From Paeniglutamicibacter sp. Y32M11 (lineage in GTDB: Bacteria; Actinomycetota; Actinomycetes; Actinomycetales; Micrococcaceae), in the NCBI RefSeq assembly GCF_019285735.1, contig NZ_CP079107.1:620001-684000 (forward strand): DNA of 64,000 nucleotides, in the 5' to 3' direction. The first letter of the stretch is position 1. The number at the start of each line of letters is the position of its first letter. Shown here piece after piece: positions 44,607-52,225 of this stretch. Position numbers and translations under genes: made by a program. A model generated the notes under the pieces. That model had not been told where the DNA came from, searched no databases, and was given only the letters and a program-made list of their open reading frames with translations.

Positions 44607-45065
44607 ATGACAGTGAATGAACAAGACCGCGCCGGATTCGCCATCGCTCTTGAACAAGCTCGACTGGGTGCCGGCGAGGGTGGGGTGCCCATTGGCTCGA
44701 GCATCTTGGAGAACGGGTTGCTGGTGGGCGCCGGTCGCAATCGCCGCGTGCAAAACGGGGATCCGACGGCGCATGGGGAAATCGACGCGCTACGCAATGC
44801 CGGGCGCCGTGTCTCCTACGCCGGAACCACGCTGTATTCCACGCTGGCGCCCTGCGCCATGTGCTCCGGATCGATCATCCTCTTTGGCATCCAACGCGTG
44901 GTGGTGGGGGAGGACAAGAACTTCCCCGGGGAACTCGACCTGCTGCGCTCCCGCGGCGTCGAGGTGGTTATCATCGACGATCCCCGGGCCACCACACTGA
45001 TGGAGGGGTTTATTACCCAGAACCCGGGCCTCTGGAATGAAGACATCGGCGTCGAAGAGAACTAA
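44607..45065 (+). CDS. Fcy1-type cytosine/nucleobase deaminase in the creatinine cluster
   Basis: Zinc deaminase of 152 residues with the cytidine-deaminase fold. Zinc ligands are His56 in TAHGEID and Cys83, Cys86 in TLAPCAMC; Glu58 is the proton shuttle. It resembles the yeast cytosine deaminase throughout. Residues equivalent to its substrate contacts Asn51 and Asp155 appear to be kept (Asn45 in GRNRR; Asp146 in NEDIG). ATG 44607 is used, although its ribosome binding site is weak. Its position after creatinase and before an IclR regulator suggests a role with creatinine or N-methylhydantoin-like rings, or simply cytosine salvage through the NCS1 permease. Deaminase activity is confident; the substrate is not. 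Confidence 0.82.
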   Translation: MTVNEQDRAGFAIALEQARLGAGEGGVPIGSSILENGLLVGAGRNRRVQNGDPTAHGEIDALRNAGRRVSYAGTTLYSTLAPCAMCSGSIILFGIQRVVVGEDKNFPGELDLLRSRGVEVVIIDDPRATTLMEGFITQNPGLWNEDIGVEEN

Positions 45066-45150
45066 TCGCGTTCGGCGAACGCCGCGGCGCGATACCGTAC
45101 AACAGTAAATACGACTACCAGCACTCAATACTCGATGGAGAGATGCCCCC

Positions 45151-45945
45151 ATGGCTGCCCCCACCACAACCGCCCCCGTCACCGAGCCACGTGGTGCCTC
45201 GGTGATTGTCAACGTCATTGATGTGTTGCGTTGCTTTACCGTGGAGAACCCGCTGTTGGGCGTCACCGAAATCGCCGCTCAGGTGGGGCTACACAAATCG
45301 AGCATTTCGCGTATCTTGGCGACCCTCGAGCAAGAACGCATCGTGGCCCGCGACGAGGCCACTCGGAAGTATGCGTTGGGATTGGGGCTGATCGCGATCG
45401 CGGGGCCCCTGCTGGCCAATCTTGATGTGCGTCGCACCTCTTTTCCCTTCCTGGAGGAGCTCGCCGCACAAACCGGTGAAACCGCGGTGTTGACCATCTG
45501 GGATGGTGCCGAATCGGTATCGGTAGAGCAGATTGCCAGCATTCATTTGGTGAAACACACCTCAGCCATGGGAAGTCGGTACAACACGGCGCTCAGTGCT
45601 TCGGTGCAGGTCTTTTTGGCCCATGAACAGCCCGCACGTGCAGAGGCCTTGCTGGAAACCCGAGCCGTGGTGCTGCCCAAAGATACTGCTGGTGCACGAG
45701 CCGCCTACCTGAAGCGACTCGAGATGGTGCGTAGGGTCGGTTACGCGGCCAATCACGGGGAAACCTCCAGTGAGGAAGTCGGGGTGGCAGCTCCGATCTT
45801 CGACCATCGCGGAGCCGTAGTTGCCTGTGCGATGATTGCCGCCCCGTATTACCGGGTCTCCGAAGAACACCTTGCCGAACTTGGCTCCGCCTGTGTGAGG
45901 ACCGCGCGAAAGATCAGCACGCGGTTGGGCGCATCGGCAGCTTAG
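45151..45945 (+). CDS. IclR-family transcriptional regulator
   Basis: Regulator of 264 residues. The N-terminal winged helix has SVIVNVIDVLRCFTVENPLLGVTEIAAQVGLHKSSISRILATLEQERIV, and the C-terminal IclR effector domain begins around residue 90 and includes VGVAAPIFDHRGAVVACAMIAAP. GGAGAG stands 7 bases before ATG 45151. As the only regulator next to creatinase, it probably controls the promoter at 41705 with creatinine, creatine or sarcosine as effector. The direction of control cannot be read. Confidence 0.87.
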   Translation: MAAPTTTAPVTEPRGASVIVNVIDVLRCFTVENPLLGVTEIAAQVGLHKSSISRILATLEQERIVARDEATRKYALGLGLIAIAGPLLANLDVRRTSFPFLEELAAQTGETAVLTIWDGAESVSVEQIASIHLVKHTSAMGSRYNTALSASVQVFLAHEQPARAEALLETRAVVLPKDTAGARAAYLKRLEMVRRVGYAANHGETSSEEVGVAAPIFDHRGAVVACAMIAAPYYRVSEEHLAELGSACVRTARKISTRLGASAA

Positions 45946-45984
45946 GACCGTAAACCGTATCGACAGAAGGTGAGGAGCATTCCG

Positions 45985-46398
45985 ATGTTTGAACCACGAG
46001 GTGCTTACACCTTTGGGCACCGGCTGCATGAGGGCAGCGAGACGAAGATGCAATTCCATTTTGTTGATGAGATGAAAATGCCCGTCGCGATCCAGACGTG
46101 GGAAATTGAACCCGGCGGGTACGAGGGGATGCACGCCCACGAACCTCACGAGTTGGCACTTGAAGAGTTCTACCTCGTCCTAGCCGGAAGCGCGAGCATG
46201 CACGTGGGAGACACACTGCACGAGCTGAGCATCGGGGACAGTGTGCTGGCATCGGCCGGGGTCCAACACGATCTGCGCAACACCGGCGATGAACTCTTGC
46301 GAGTTCTAGTGGTGTGGGGAGCGGGAGGTGACAAGGACTTTTCCCGGTTCGGGTCCGTCGGCAAGGCGCGAGCAGCACGGGCCTCATCCGCCCCTTGA
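45985..46398 (+). CDS. Small cupin-domain protein
   Basis: Single-domain cupin of 137 residues. The metal-binding motif 1 is GMHAHEPHELALEEFYLVLAG, with two His and a Glu, and motif 2 is ASAGVQHDLRNTG. ATG 45985 is chosen because GAGGAG lies 7 bases before it. It is 39 bases after the IclR gene on the same strand and possibly cotranscribed. The enzymatic role is unknown; similar small cupins act as isomerases or bind ligands. Confidence 0.75.
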   Translation: MFEPRGAYTFGHRLHEGSETKMQFHFVDEMKMPVAIQTWEIEPGGYEGMHAHEPHELALEEFYLVLAGSASMHVGDTLHELSIGDSVLASAGVQHDLRNTGDELLRVLVVWGAGGDKDFSRFGSVGKARAARASSAP

Positions 46399-46417
46399 TT
46401 ACCGCTGCGCGAGGCGT

Positions 46418-47239
46418 TTATTGGCCCGAGATGCTTCCCGGCGTGCGGTCTGAAACTGCTTGCCGAATACGGTTTAACCACTGTCCTAGCTCCGCACCGG
46501 TGGCCTCGGGCTGATCAAGGTGTGCATTGTGGCCCGCTTCCTCGAGCACTCGCACGGTGGCATCTGCATAACGACTAGCCAGCCGCTGTTGGTCCTCGAA
46601 ACCAACCACATGATCTTGGCGCCCGGTTATGAAGAGCGTCGGGCCGGTGTAATTGCTGACTCGTTCCTCTGGCTCACATGACAACGAATAGTTTCCGGCA
46701 ATCCGGCCGATGACCGATCGATCAAAGGCACGTAACCCGGGAAGTGCACTGTCACGGAATCTCGCCCAATTCTCCTGCGTCTGCAGAACAGCTAACTCCG
46801 CGTAGGCGCTTGCCTCATCCGGATCCAGAGATGCCAGCAATGCGGAATCCTGTTGCAAAACTGTTGCCGGTGGCAGGACTCGGCGAGCCTTATCGGCAAC
46901 CACGACCGGGCAGAGCAGCGCCATTCCCATGACTTGATCGCCGAACTCAGCTACGAGGTGTCTGGAGAGCATCCCGCCAAAGGAATTGCCGAGCACCGCA
47001 AATTTTTGGCTTCCGAACGTGGCCCGGACAAAGGCCACCAGTTCGGCTGCGACGTCGTCGGTGCTGCGGATTTCGGCTCCAGCCACCGATGCCCCCATGC
47101 CCGGCAGATCGACGTAGATCCGGCGCCATGACCCATGTGATTCAAATACCGGGTCGAGTCCCAGCAACAGCCGATGATCCACGCAAAATCCATGAATCAG
47201 CAAGAGGGGAGTCCCTGTTCCGCGTTCAACTGTATGCAC
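46418..47239 (-). CDS. Alpha/beta hydrolase
   Basis: Serine hydrolase of 273 residues with the alpha/beta-hydrolase fold. The oxyanion-hole motif is LIHGFCVDHRLLLG, the nucleophile elbow is LGNSFGG (Ser about 96), the acid is probably the Asp in FITGRQDHV and the catalytic His is in AGHNAHLDQPE. The start is GTG 47239. A TAGCGT hexamer ends 6 bases upstream and there is no usable ribosome binding site, so the mRNA may be leaderless. It is divergent from the FAD dehydrogenase gene with a 100-base gap. The substrate is unknown. Confidence 0.8.
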   Translation of the reverse strand: MHTVERGTGTPLLLIHGFCVDHRLLLGLDPVFESHGSWRRIYVDLPGMGASVAGAEIRSTDDVAAELVAFVRATFGSQKFAVLGNSFGGMLSRHLVAEFGDQVMGMALLCPVVVADKARRVLPPATVLQQDSALLASLDPDEASAYAELAVLQTQENWARFRDSALPGLRAFDRSVIGRIAGNYSLSCEPEERVSNYTGPTLFITGRQDHVVGFEDQQRLASRYADATVRVLEEAGHNAHLDQPEATGAELGQWLNRIRQAVSDRTPGSISGQ

Positions 47240-47339
47240 CTTTGAACGCTAACACGGCCAGAGTTTTGACGCTGGATGGGCATTTAGGCGAGGGCGTTGC
47301 TGACGGTGTGTCCTGGGACACGTGGGTTAGTGTGGTTTT

Positions 47340-49016
47340 ATGGCGAAAACCCCGCACTCGCAGCTCTTCGATGTCATCGTTGTTGGCGCTGGATTGGCTG
47401 GCCTCGTGGCGGCCACCGAAGCCACCGCATCGGGGGCCCGAGTGCTCCTGATAGACCAAGAATCCGAGGCCAACCTCGGTGGCCAAGCCCATTGGTCATT
47501 TGGCGGGATCTTCCTCGTTGATTCGCCAGAACAACGCCGCTTGGGTGTTAAGGATTCCCTAGAACTTGCTCAACAGGACTGGGAGAACACCGCAGGATTT
47601 GATCGAAGCGAAGATGACTGGGCCCGGAAATGGGCGAGGGCGTATGTCAGCTGGGCCGCCGGGGAAAAGCGCGAATGGCTGCATCAACGCGGCGTAAGGT
47701 TCTTCCCGGTGGTGGGCTGGGCCGAGCGCGGCGGCGCCGGGGCGCAAGGGCCGGGAAACTCGGTACCGCGATTCCATATCACCTGGGGAACGGGGCCGGG
47801 TCTGCTTGAACCCTTTATCCGTGCCGCTGAAGTGGCCGAGGCCAAGGGGCAGCTCACCATGCTTTGGCGCCACCAACTTGATGACCTGGTCCTAGTCGAT
47901 GGGCACGTCACTGGGGTGCGCGGAACAATACTCAAGGATGACAACGCCGAACGTGGGAAAGCCAGTAACCGGATCAAAGTGGCGAACTTCGAGTACTTTG
48001 CCCCGGCTGTCATTGTGGCCACCGGTGGTATCGGCGGAAACCTCGAAAAGGTCCGCGCTGCATGGCCGGCACGACTAGGAACCGCACCCGAATCGATGGT
48101 TGCCGGGGTACCCGCCCACGTTGATGGACGAGGCCTGGACATTGCCCAAAAGGTGGGTGCCCGGCTGATTAATGGGGATCGAATGTGGCACTACACCGAA
48201 GGGATCGCCAACTGGGATCCGGTGTGGGAACGACACGGCATCAGGATCCTCCCGGGTCCTAGCTCGCTCTGGCTCGATGCCACTGGCAAGCGCCTGCCTG
48301 ACCCGCTCTGGCCGGGCTTTGATACCTTGGGCACGCTAGAACATCTCCGCGGCACCGGACACGACTACAGCTGGTTCATTCTGAACCGACGCATTATTGG
48401 CAAGGAATTTGCGCTCTCCGGTTCCGAGCAGAATCCCGATCTCACCGGGAAGGACATTCGTGCGGTGCTCGCCAGGGCGCGCGTGGATGTACCCGGTCCG
48501 GTCCAGGCGTTCCTCGATCGGGGCGAGGACTTCATCCAGAGTGACACGCTGGATGAACTTGTCACCAAGATGAACGAACTCACTGGAGAGAACCTGTTGG
48601 ATCCGGCGGCCGTAGCCTCCGTTGTCGCGGCCAGAGACGCGGCGGTAGAGAACGCCTTTGGCAAGGACGGTCAGCTCGCGGCGATCAACTTGGCCAGGCG
48701 TTACCTCGGAGACAAACTGGTGCGTAGCGTCAAACCGCATCGGCTCCTGGATCCCAAGGGTGGCGGGCTGATTGCCGTTCGACTACGGACCTTGACCCGC
48801 AAGTCGCTCGGCGGCATTCAGACCGATCTAGATTCTCGAGTGCTCGATTTCGCGGGTGAACCGATTCCGGGACTGTATGCAGCAGGTGAAGCGGCTGGGT
48901 TCGGTGGCGGCGGTTGCCATGGCTACCGTGCCCTCGAAGGCACGTTCCTCGGTGGCTGCCTCTTCAGTGGCAGGGCAGCTGGTAGGCACGTAGGCGGGGT
49001 GGTTGGGCGGTCATAG
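47340..49016 (+). CDS. FAD-binding dehydrogenase (KstD/fumarate-reductase-like)
   Basis: Flavoprotein of 558 residues. The FAD-binding fold is DVIVVGAGLAGLVAATEATASGARVLLIDQ at residues 11-40, PAVIVATGGIGGNLEKV closes the Rossmann part, and GLYAAGEAAGFGGGGCHGYRALEGTFLGG is the C-terminal FAD signature. This group is annotated as FAD-binding dehydrogenase and includes 3-ketosteroid-1-dehydrogenase relatives, but no steroid genes are nearby. TAGTGT ends 6 bases before ATG 47340, which suggests a leaderless transcript. It is divergent from the alpha/beta hydrolase gene. Confidence 0.84.
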   Translation: MAKTPHSQLFDVIVVGAGLAGLVAATEATASGARVLLIDQESEANLGGQAHWSFGGIFLVDSPEQRRLGVKDSLELAQQDWENTAGFDRSEDDWARKWARAYVSWAAGEKREWLHQRGVRFFPVVGWAERGGAGAQGPGNSVPRFHITWGTGPGLLEPFIRAAEVAEAKGQLTMLWRHQLDDLVLVDGHVTGVRGTILKDDNAERGKASNRIKVANFEYFAPAVIVATGGIGGNLEKVRAAWPARLGTAPESMVAGVPAHVDGRGLDIAQKVGARLINGDRMWHYTEGIANWDPVWERHGIRILPGPSSLWLDATGKRLPDPLWPGFDTLGTLEHLRGTGHDYSWFILNRRIIGKEFALSGSEQNPDLTGKDIRAVLARARVDVPGPVQAFLDRGEDFIQSDTLDELVTKMNELTGENLLDPAAVASVVAARDAAVENAFGKDGQLAAINLARRYLGDKLVRSVKPHRLLDPKGGGLIAVRLRTLTRKSLGGIQTDLDSRVLDFAGEPIPGLYAAGEAAGFGGGGCHGYRALEGTFLGGCLFSGRAAGRHVGGVVGRS

Positions 49017-49017
49017 A

Positions 49018-49069
49018 TCGAGCCACCCATGTTCCCGCCGCACGTACCTGCGGGACATTTGTGGCTCGA
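49018..49069. terminator. Bidirectional stem-loop
   Basis: TCGAGCCAC (49018-49026) pairs with GTGGCTCGA (49061-49069), with a further inner helix TTCCCGC/GCGGGA. It lies between the ends of two convergent genes. Confidence 0.65.
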
Positions 49070-49083
49070 GAACCGGATGCGAC

Positions 49084-49296
49084 TTAGTGGGTGTAGTGAT
49101 AGACCAATCCAAAAAGGACGGCCGAGATACTAAATGCGAAACCGATAATCATCGGTTCCCATGTGCCTTGGGAAGTCATGAGGAAAATAGCGAACGTGGC
49201 AAAGAGCAACGCAGCCAAGATGCCGCCAAGGATGATCGAACCGCCACCGTGGTGGTGCACGGTGGCCTGCGAATTTCGGTGAAATAAATTAGCCAT
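49084..49296 (-). CDS. Small two-helix membrane protein
   Basis: A 70-residue protein that I do not recognise, with two hydrophobic helices (GGSIILGGILAALLFATFAIFLMT and PMIIGFAFSISAVLFGLVYHY). The N-terminus before the first helix is His-rich (NSQATVHHHGGG). ATG 49296 is chosen because the longer frame upstream would run into the promoter region of the divergent gene. It is divergent from the DUF2087 gene at 49343. A metal-binding role for the His run is only a guess. Confidence 0.6.
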   Translation of the reverse strand: MANLFHRNSQATVHHHGGGSIILGGILAALLFATFAIFLMTSQGTWEPMIIGFAFSISAVLFGLVYHYTH

Positions 49297-49342
49297 GTCC
49301 TCAGGGTAGGACGAAGAAAAGGGAAATACGAGGGGAACGACG

Positions 49343-49846
49343 ATGAACGATCCGGAAGAGCAAGTTAGCGGCGACTGGCGCCAGATATTCGGGGCCTTGG
49401 CCAACGAGGAGACCCGGCGTTTTTATGCCCAGCGAGTTTTGGGCCTGGAAAGTGATTTGCGTCCAGAACGTGCGGCTAAGGCTGATGCCAATCTGCGCAA
49501 GGCGCGGCTCATTGATAACGAAGGTGTCCCGGATTCTGGCATCTTCGCGCGGCTGCTGGCCCACGGCGCAAAGTCGGAACCACGAGTTGGCCAGCAGCGC
49601 TTTTTTGATGCACAGGGACGGCTTGATCGCTACCCCAAAAATCACGAAGAACGTGTTTCGTTGCTGCGCTTGATCTCAGGGCGCGTGATCGGCCACGGGG
49701 AGCACCTCAGTGAGGCGCAGCTGACGGCAAAACTTGGCGAAATCACTGATGATCCGGTACTTCTCCGGCGCTATCTGGTGGACTACGGTGTGGTGCTGCG
49801 CCAGCCAGATGGGTCGTCCTATCGACTGGCTGACGGATCGGACTAG
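49343..49846 (+). CDS. DUF2087-family protein
   Basis: A 167-residue protein with an N-terminal helical section (WRQIFGALANEETRRFYAQRVLGL, an HTH-like opening) and a C-terminal DUF2087 domain (DAQGRLDRYPKNHEERVSLLRLI, then LRRYLVDYGVVLRQPDGSSYRLAD). DUF2087 is found in small, probably DNA-binding regulators. ATG 49343 is used, with GGGGAA upstream. It stands alone between the small membrane-protein gene and the Q/Y-rich protein gene. Confidence 0.75.
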   Translation: MNDPEEQVSGDWRQIFGALANEETRRFYAQRVLGLESDLRPERAAKADANLRKARLIDNEGVPDSGIFARLLAHGAKSEPRVGQQRFFDAQGRLDRYPKNHEERVSLLRLISGRVIGHGEHLSEAQLTAKLGEITDDPVLLRRYLVDYGVVLRQPDGSSYRLADGSD

Positions 49847-49942
49847 TCGAGGCAATTGTGCGCATCTTGTCCGAAGGGGTATTTTCATTGGTGAACGGTG
49901 GCTGGTTATTGTTGCGCCGTCCTCTGAGCCCCCAGGAGTTTC

Positions 49943-50737
49943 ATGTCTGACCCGAATACCCGCCCGGGTGGAGATCCGAACCAACAATCGTGGTCTGCAC
50001 CAAGCGGTTATCAAGGGCAGTACATCGCGGGTCAGCAGCAGTATCCGGGCCAATACGCCGCGGGTCAACAGCAGTATCCGGGTGCTTATCCCGGCCAGTA
50101 TCCTGCGTATGGCTACTACCCGAACGGCGGCCAGCAGTCCCCGCCGCGCAGTCATGGGATGACAATTTTTGCCATGATTATCGGTATAACTGCCGCAGCA
50201 ATTTCGCTGGTTCCGTTCCTCGGCTTCGTTGCTTATGTGCTGGGTCCGGTGGCGATGGTGTTGGGCATCATCGGGATTGCCCAACGGTATCGGCGCCGGG
50301 GATACAGCATTACCGCTCTAGTCACCGGAACCTTCGGGTTGCTGGTCTCGGTGCTATACACCATCCTTTTTTCAACGCTGATTTCCGTTGCCCAGAACAC
50401 GCAAACCTATGAATTTACCGCCGACGGAACCGCTGAGTACAAGGTGACCATGCGAACCGGAGTTGACGGCGGCCCGGATGGAACATCCACGCAAAACGGG
50501 CCATTTAGTCAGATGGTCGAGGCCTTAACACTCTTCGGCGGCATGTCGATCACTAATCTGACCGGTGAGCCCGAAACAGTGAGCTGCCGCATCAATGACT
50601 CGGCCGGAAACCTGTTGATCGAAGACACCGCGACGGGCCCCTTCCAAACGGCAACCTGCGACCTTCGTGACGTTTTGGTGCACCAAATGGAAGACATTGA
50701 TTTCCCCGAGGAGCTCAGCGCCGGTCAACCGGAATGA
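49943..50737 (+). CDS. DUF4190-like membrane protein with Gln/Tyr/Gly-rich N-terminus
   Basis: A 264-residue protein. Residues 15-70 are low-complexity, with repeated QYxxGQQQYPGxY units exposed to the cytosol. Two membrane helices follow (MTIFAMIIGITAAAISLVPFLGFVAYVLGPVAMVLGIIGIAQ and SITALVTGTFGLLVSVLYTILFS), in the manner of DUF4190 proteins. An extracellular domain of about 120 residues ends the protein, with two cysteines (VSCRIND, TATCDLRD). ATG 49943 is preceded by AGGAG. Its stop abuts the convergent gene at 50738. The role is unknown, perhaps in the cell envelope. Confidence 0.72.
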   Translation: MSDPNTRPGGDPNQQSWSAPSGYQGQYIAGQQQYPGQYAAGQQQYPGAYPGQYPAYGYYPNGGQQSPPRSHGMTIFAMIIGITAAAISLVPFLGFVAYVLGPVAMVLGIIGIAQRYRRRGYSITALVTGTFGLLVSVLYTILFSTLISVAQNTQTYEFTADGTAEYKVTMRTGVDGGPDGTSTQNGPFSQMVEALTLFGGMSITNLTGEPETVSCRINDSAGNLLIEDTATGPFQTATCDLRDVLVHQMEDIDFPEELSAGQPE

Positions 50738-51598
50738 CTAGATTCCGTAGCCTTGGGCGCGGCGCGATGCCATGATGCGTGAGATCGAGTCCTCCAGCAC
50801 CGGATAGTTCGCACCAGGTCCCAGTGCCACAAAACATGGGGCCTCATGGTCGGGCCGGAGCAAATCGTCATAGCTGCGCCCCATATAACGTCCTCCCGTA
50901 CGGCGCACCAGCAGCGCGCCGGCCGACACATCCCACGGCTTAGTATCGAAGCCGATGGTGGCATCACACCACCCCGCCGCGACATGGGCAAGAGCCAATG
51001 CCGCCGATACCTTCCGGCGAACCGTTGCAAATGCGGTCACCCAGATGCCGAATTCTCTCAACCCCGCATCGCCGTCGATCTCCAGCGCCTCGGCCGAGGG
51101 ATAGTCGCTCATGATGTTTGCATGATGCTGATCGGGACGTGGGGCTGGGCTCAAGATGCTCCCGTTCAGGTAGGCATGCTGGGCGTCGGCAGAAAATTCC
51201 TCACCCGTGATCGGGTCCAGTACCACTGCCGCCAGCAATCGTCCATCGCGCGCGGCGGCAATGGAAATGCAGAAGAACGCGATCCCATGTTTGAAGTTGC
51301 TGGTGCCGTCGATGGGGTCAACGATCCATTGAATGGACCCTTCGCCGGTGCTTCCACCTTCTTCGCCCAGCACCCACGAATCCGCTTCTGCCGTCAGAAG
51401 ATGGCCACGGATGAGCTCTTCGCTGCGCAGGTCGAAGGCCGTCACCACGTCGTGGGCGTTGGTCTTATTTTCGAGGTCCATATCGTGGCGAAACGCTTCG
51501 CGTAGGATCGGTGCGGCTTCTCGGGCCGCGTCAACAGCGATGGACATCAGCCGTGCGGCTAGGACGGTTTCCGGGGTGCTGAATTCATGGGTGCTCAC
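50738..51598 (-). CDS. Inositol monophosphatase family protein
   Basis: Mg-dependent phosphatase of 286 residues. The metal-site motifs are GEEGGS for the first Glu, WIVDPIDGTSNFKHG with the Asp-Pro-Ile-Asp-Gly-Thr signature, and WDVSAGALLVRRTGG for the last Asp. GTG 51598 (VSTHEFSTPET) is used as the start, because 18 further codons upstream are not typical. It may act on inositol phosphate, histidinol phosphate or 3'-phosphoadenosine phosphate; the family cannot be resolved further here. It converges on the gene at 49943 with no gap. Confidence 0.86.
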   Translation of the reverse strand: MSTHEFSTPETVLAARLMSIAVDAAREAAPILREAFRHDMDLENKTNAHDVVTAFDLRSEELIRGHLLTAEADSWVLGEEGGSTGEGSIQWIVDPIDGTSNFKHGIAFFCISIAAARDGRLLAAVVLDPITGEEFSADAQHAYLNGSILSPAPRPDQHHANIMSDYPSAEALEIDGDAGLREFGIWVTAFATVRRKVSAALALAHVAAGWCDATIGFDTKPWDVSAGALLVRRTGGRYMGRSYDDLLRPDHEAPCFVALGPGANYPVLEDSISRIMASRRAQGYGI

Positions 51599-51668
51599 GA
51601 TCCACCAGCCTAGTCCGGGTGTGAGATACACGAAAATAGTTTGACGGGGCAACTAATTCACAAATATG

Positions 51669-51683
51669 GTTGCTTCAGGCAAC
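51669..51683. promoter_or_regulatory. MarR operator before the MarR-DHA2 operon
   Basis: GTTGC-N5-GCAAC is a perfect dyad 41 bases before the marR start. Related GCAAC/TCAAC half-sites occur at about 51651 and 51695, giving three similar elements. Autorepression is likely. Confidence 0.55.
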
Positions 51684-51724
51684 ATTAGCCTTGGTCAACT
51701 AAATTTTCGAAGGAGCGCGATCCG

Positions 51725-52225
51725 TTGTTACGCGGTGAAACATCAACATTGGAACTTGTTGAAAGCCTGATGGCGCTTAAGCGCACCCTGCGCTGTGTCG
51801 AGCAAGCTGGCGAAGGCAAGCACTCGGTGGGTTTTGCCGCTCTGGGGGTGCTGGCCTATGTCCAACGCCATCAGCCAACCCGCGCCACCGACATTGCACA
51901 GTGGGTGGGCATTGGACCCGCTGCCATGAGCCGGCAGGTGGCTGAGCTGGAAAACTCCGGACTTCTGGTGAGGGCTCCGAGTCCCACCGATGCTCGTGCC
52001 CAGCTGATCTCGCTGACTTCCAATGGCAGTGACGAAATTCAGCAGGCCTACGAGCGCCGTGTCGTAGTGCTCTCCGAATTGCTCAACGACTGGGATGAAG
52101 CGGAGATTTCGGACGCCGCGGAAACCGTCAACTCGATTCAAACCGTGCTCCGTGCCGGCTTGGAAGCGATGGCGACCAAAAACACCAAGGCTGCAACCGG
52201 CCCAGAGGAGAACAGCAATGCCTGA
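51725..52225 (+). CDS. MarR-family transcriptional regulator
   Basis: Regulator of 166 residues. Its winged helix reads PTRATDIAQWVGIGPAAMSRQVAELENSGLLVRAPSPTDARAQLISLT, where the wing carries the conserved Asp-x-Arg. The start is TTG 51725 with AAGGAG 9 bases before it. It overlaps the DHA2 efflux gene by 8 bases, so the pair is one operon, as usual for MarR repressors of multidrug pumps. Confidence 0.87.
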   Translation: MLRGETSTLELVESLMALKRTLRCVEQAGEGKHSVGFAALGVLAYVQRHQPTRATDIAQWVGIGPAAMSRQVAELENSGLLVRAPSPTDARAQLISLTSNGSDEIQQAYERRVVVLSELLNDWDEAEISDAAETVNSIQTVLRAGLEAMATKNTKAATGPEENSNA

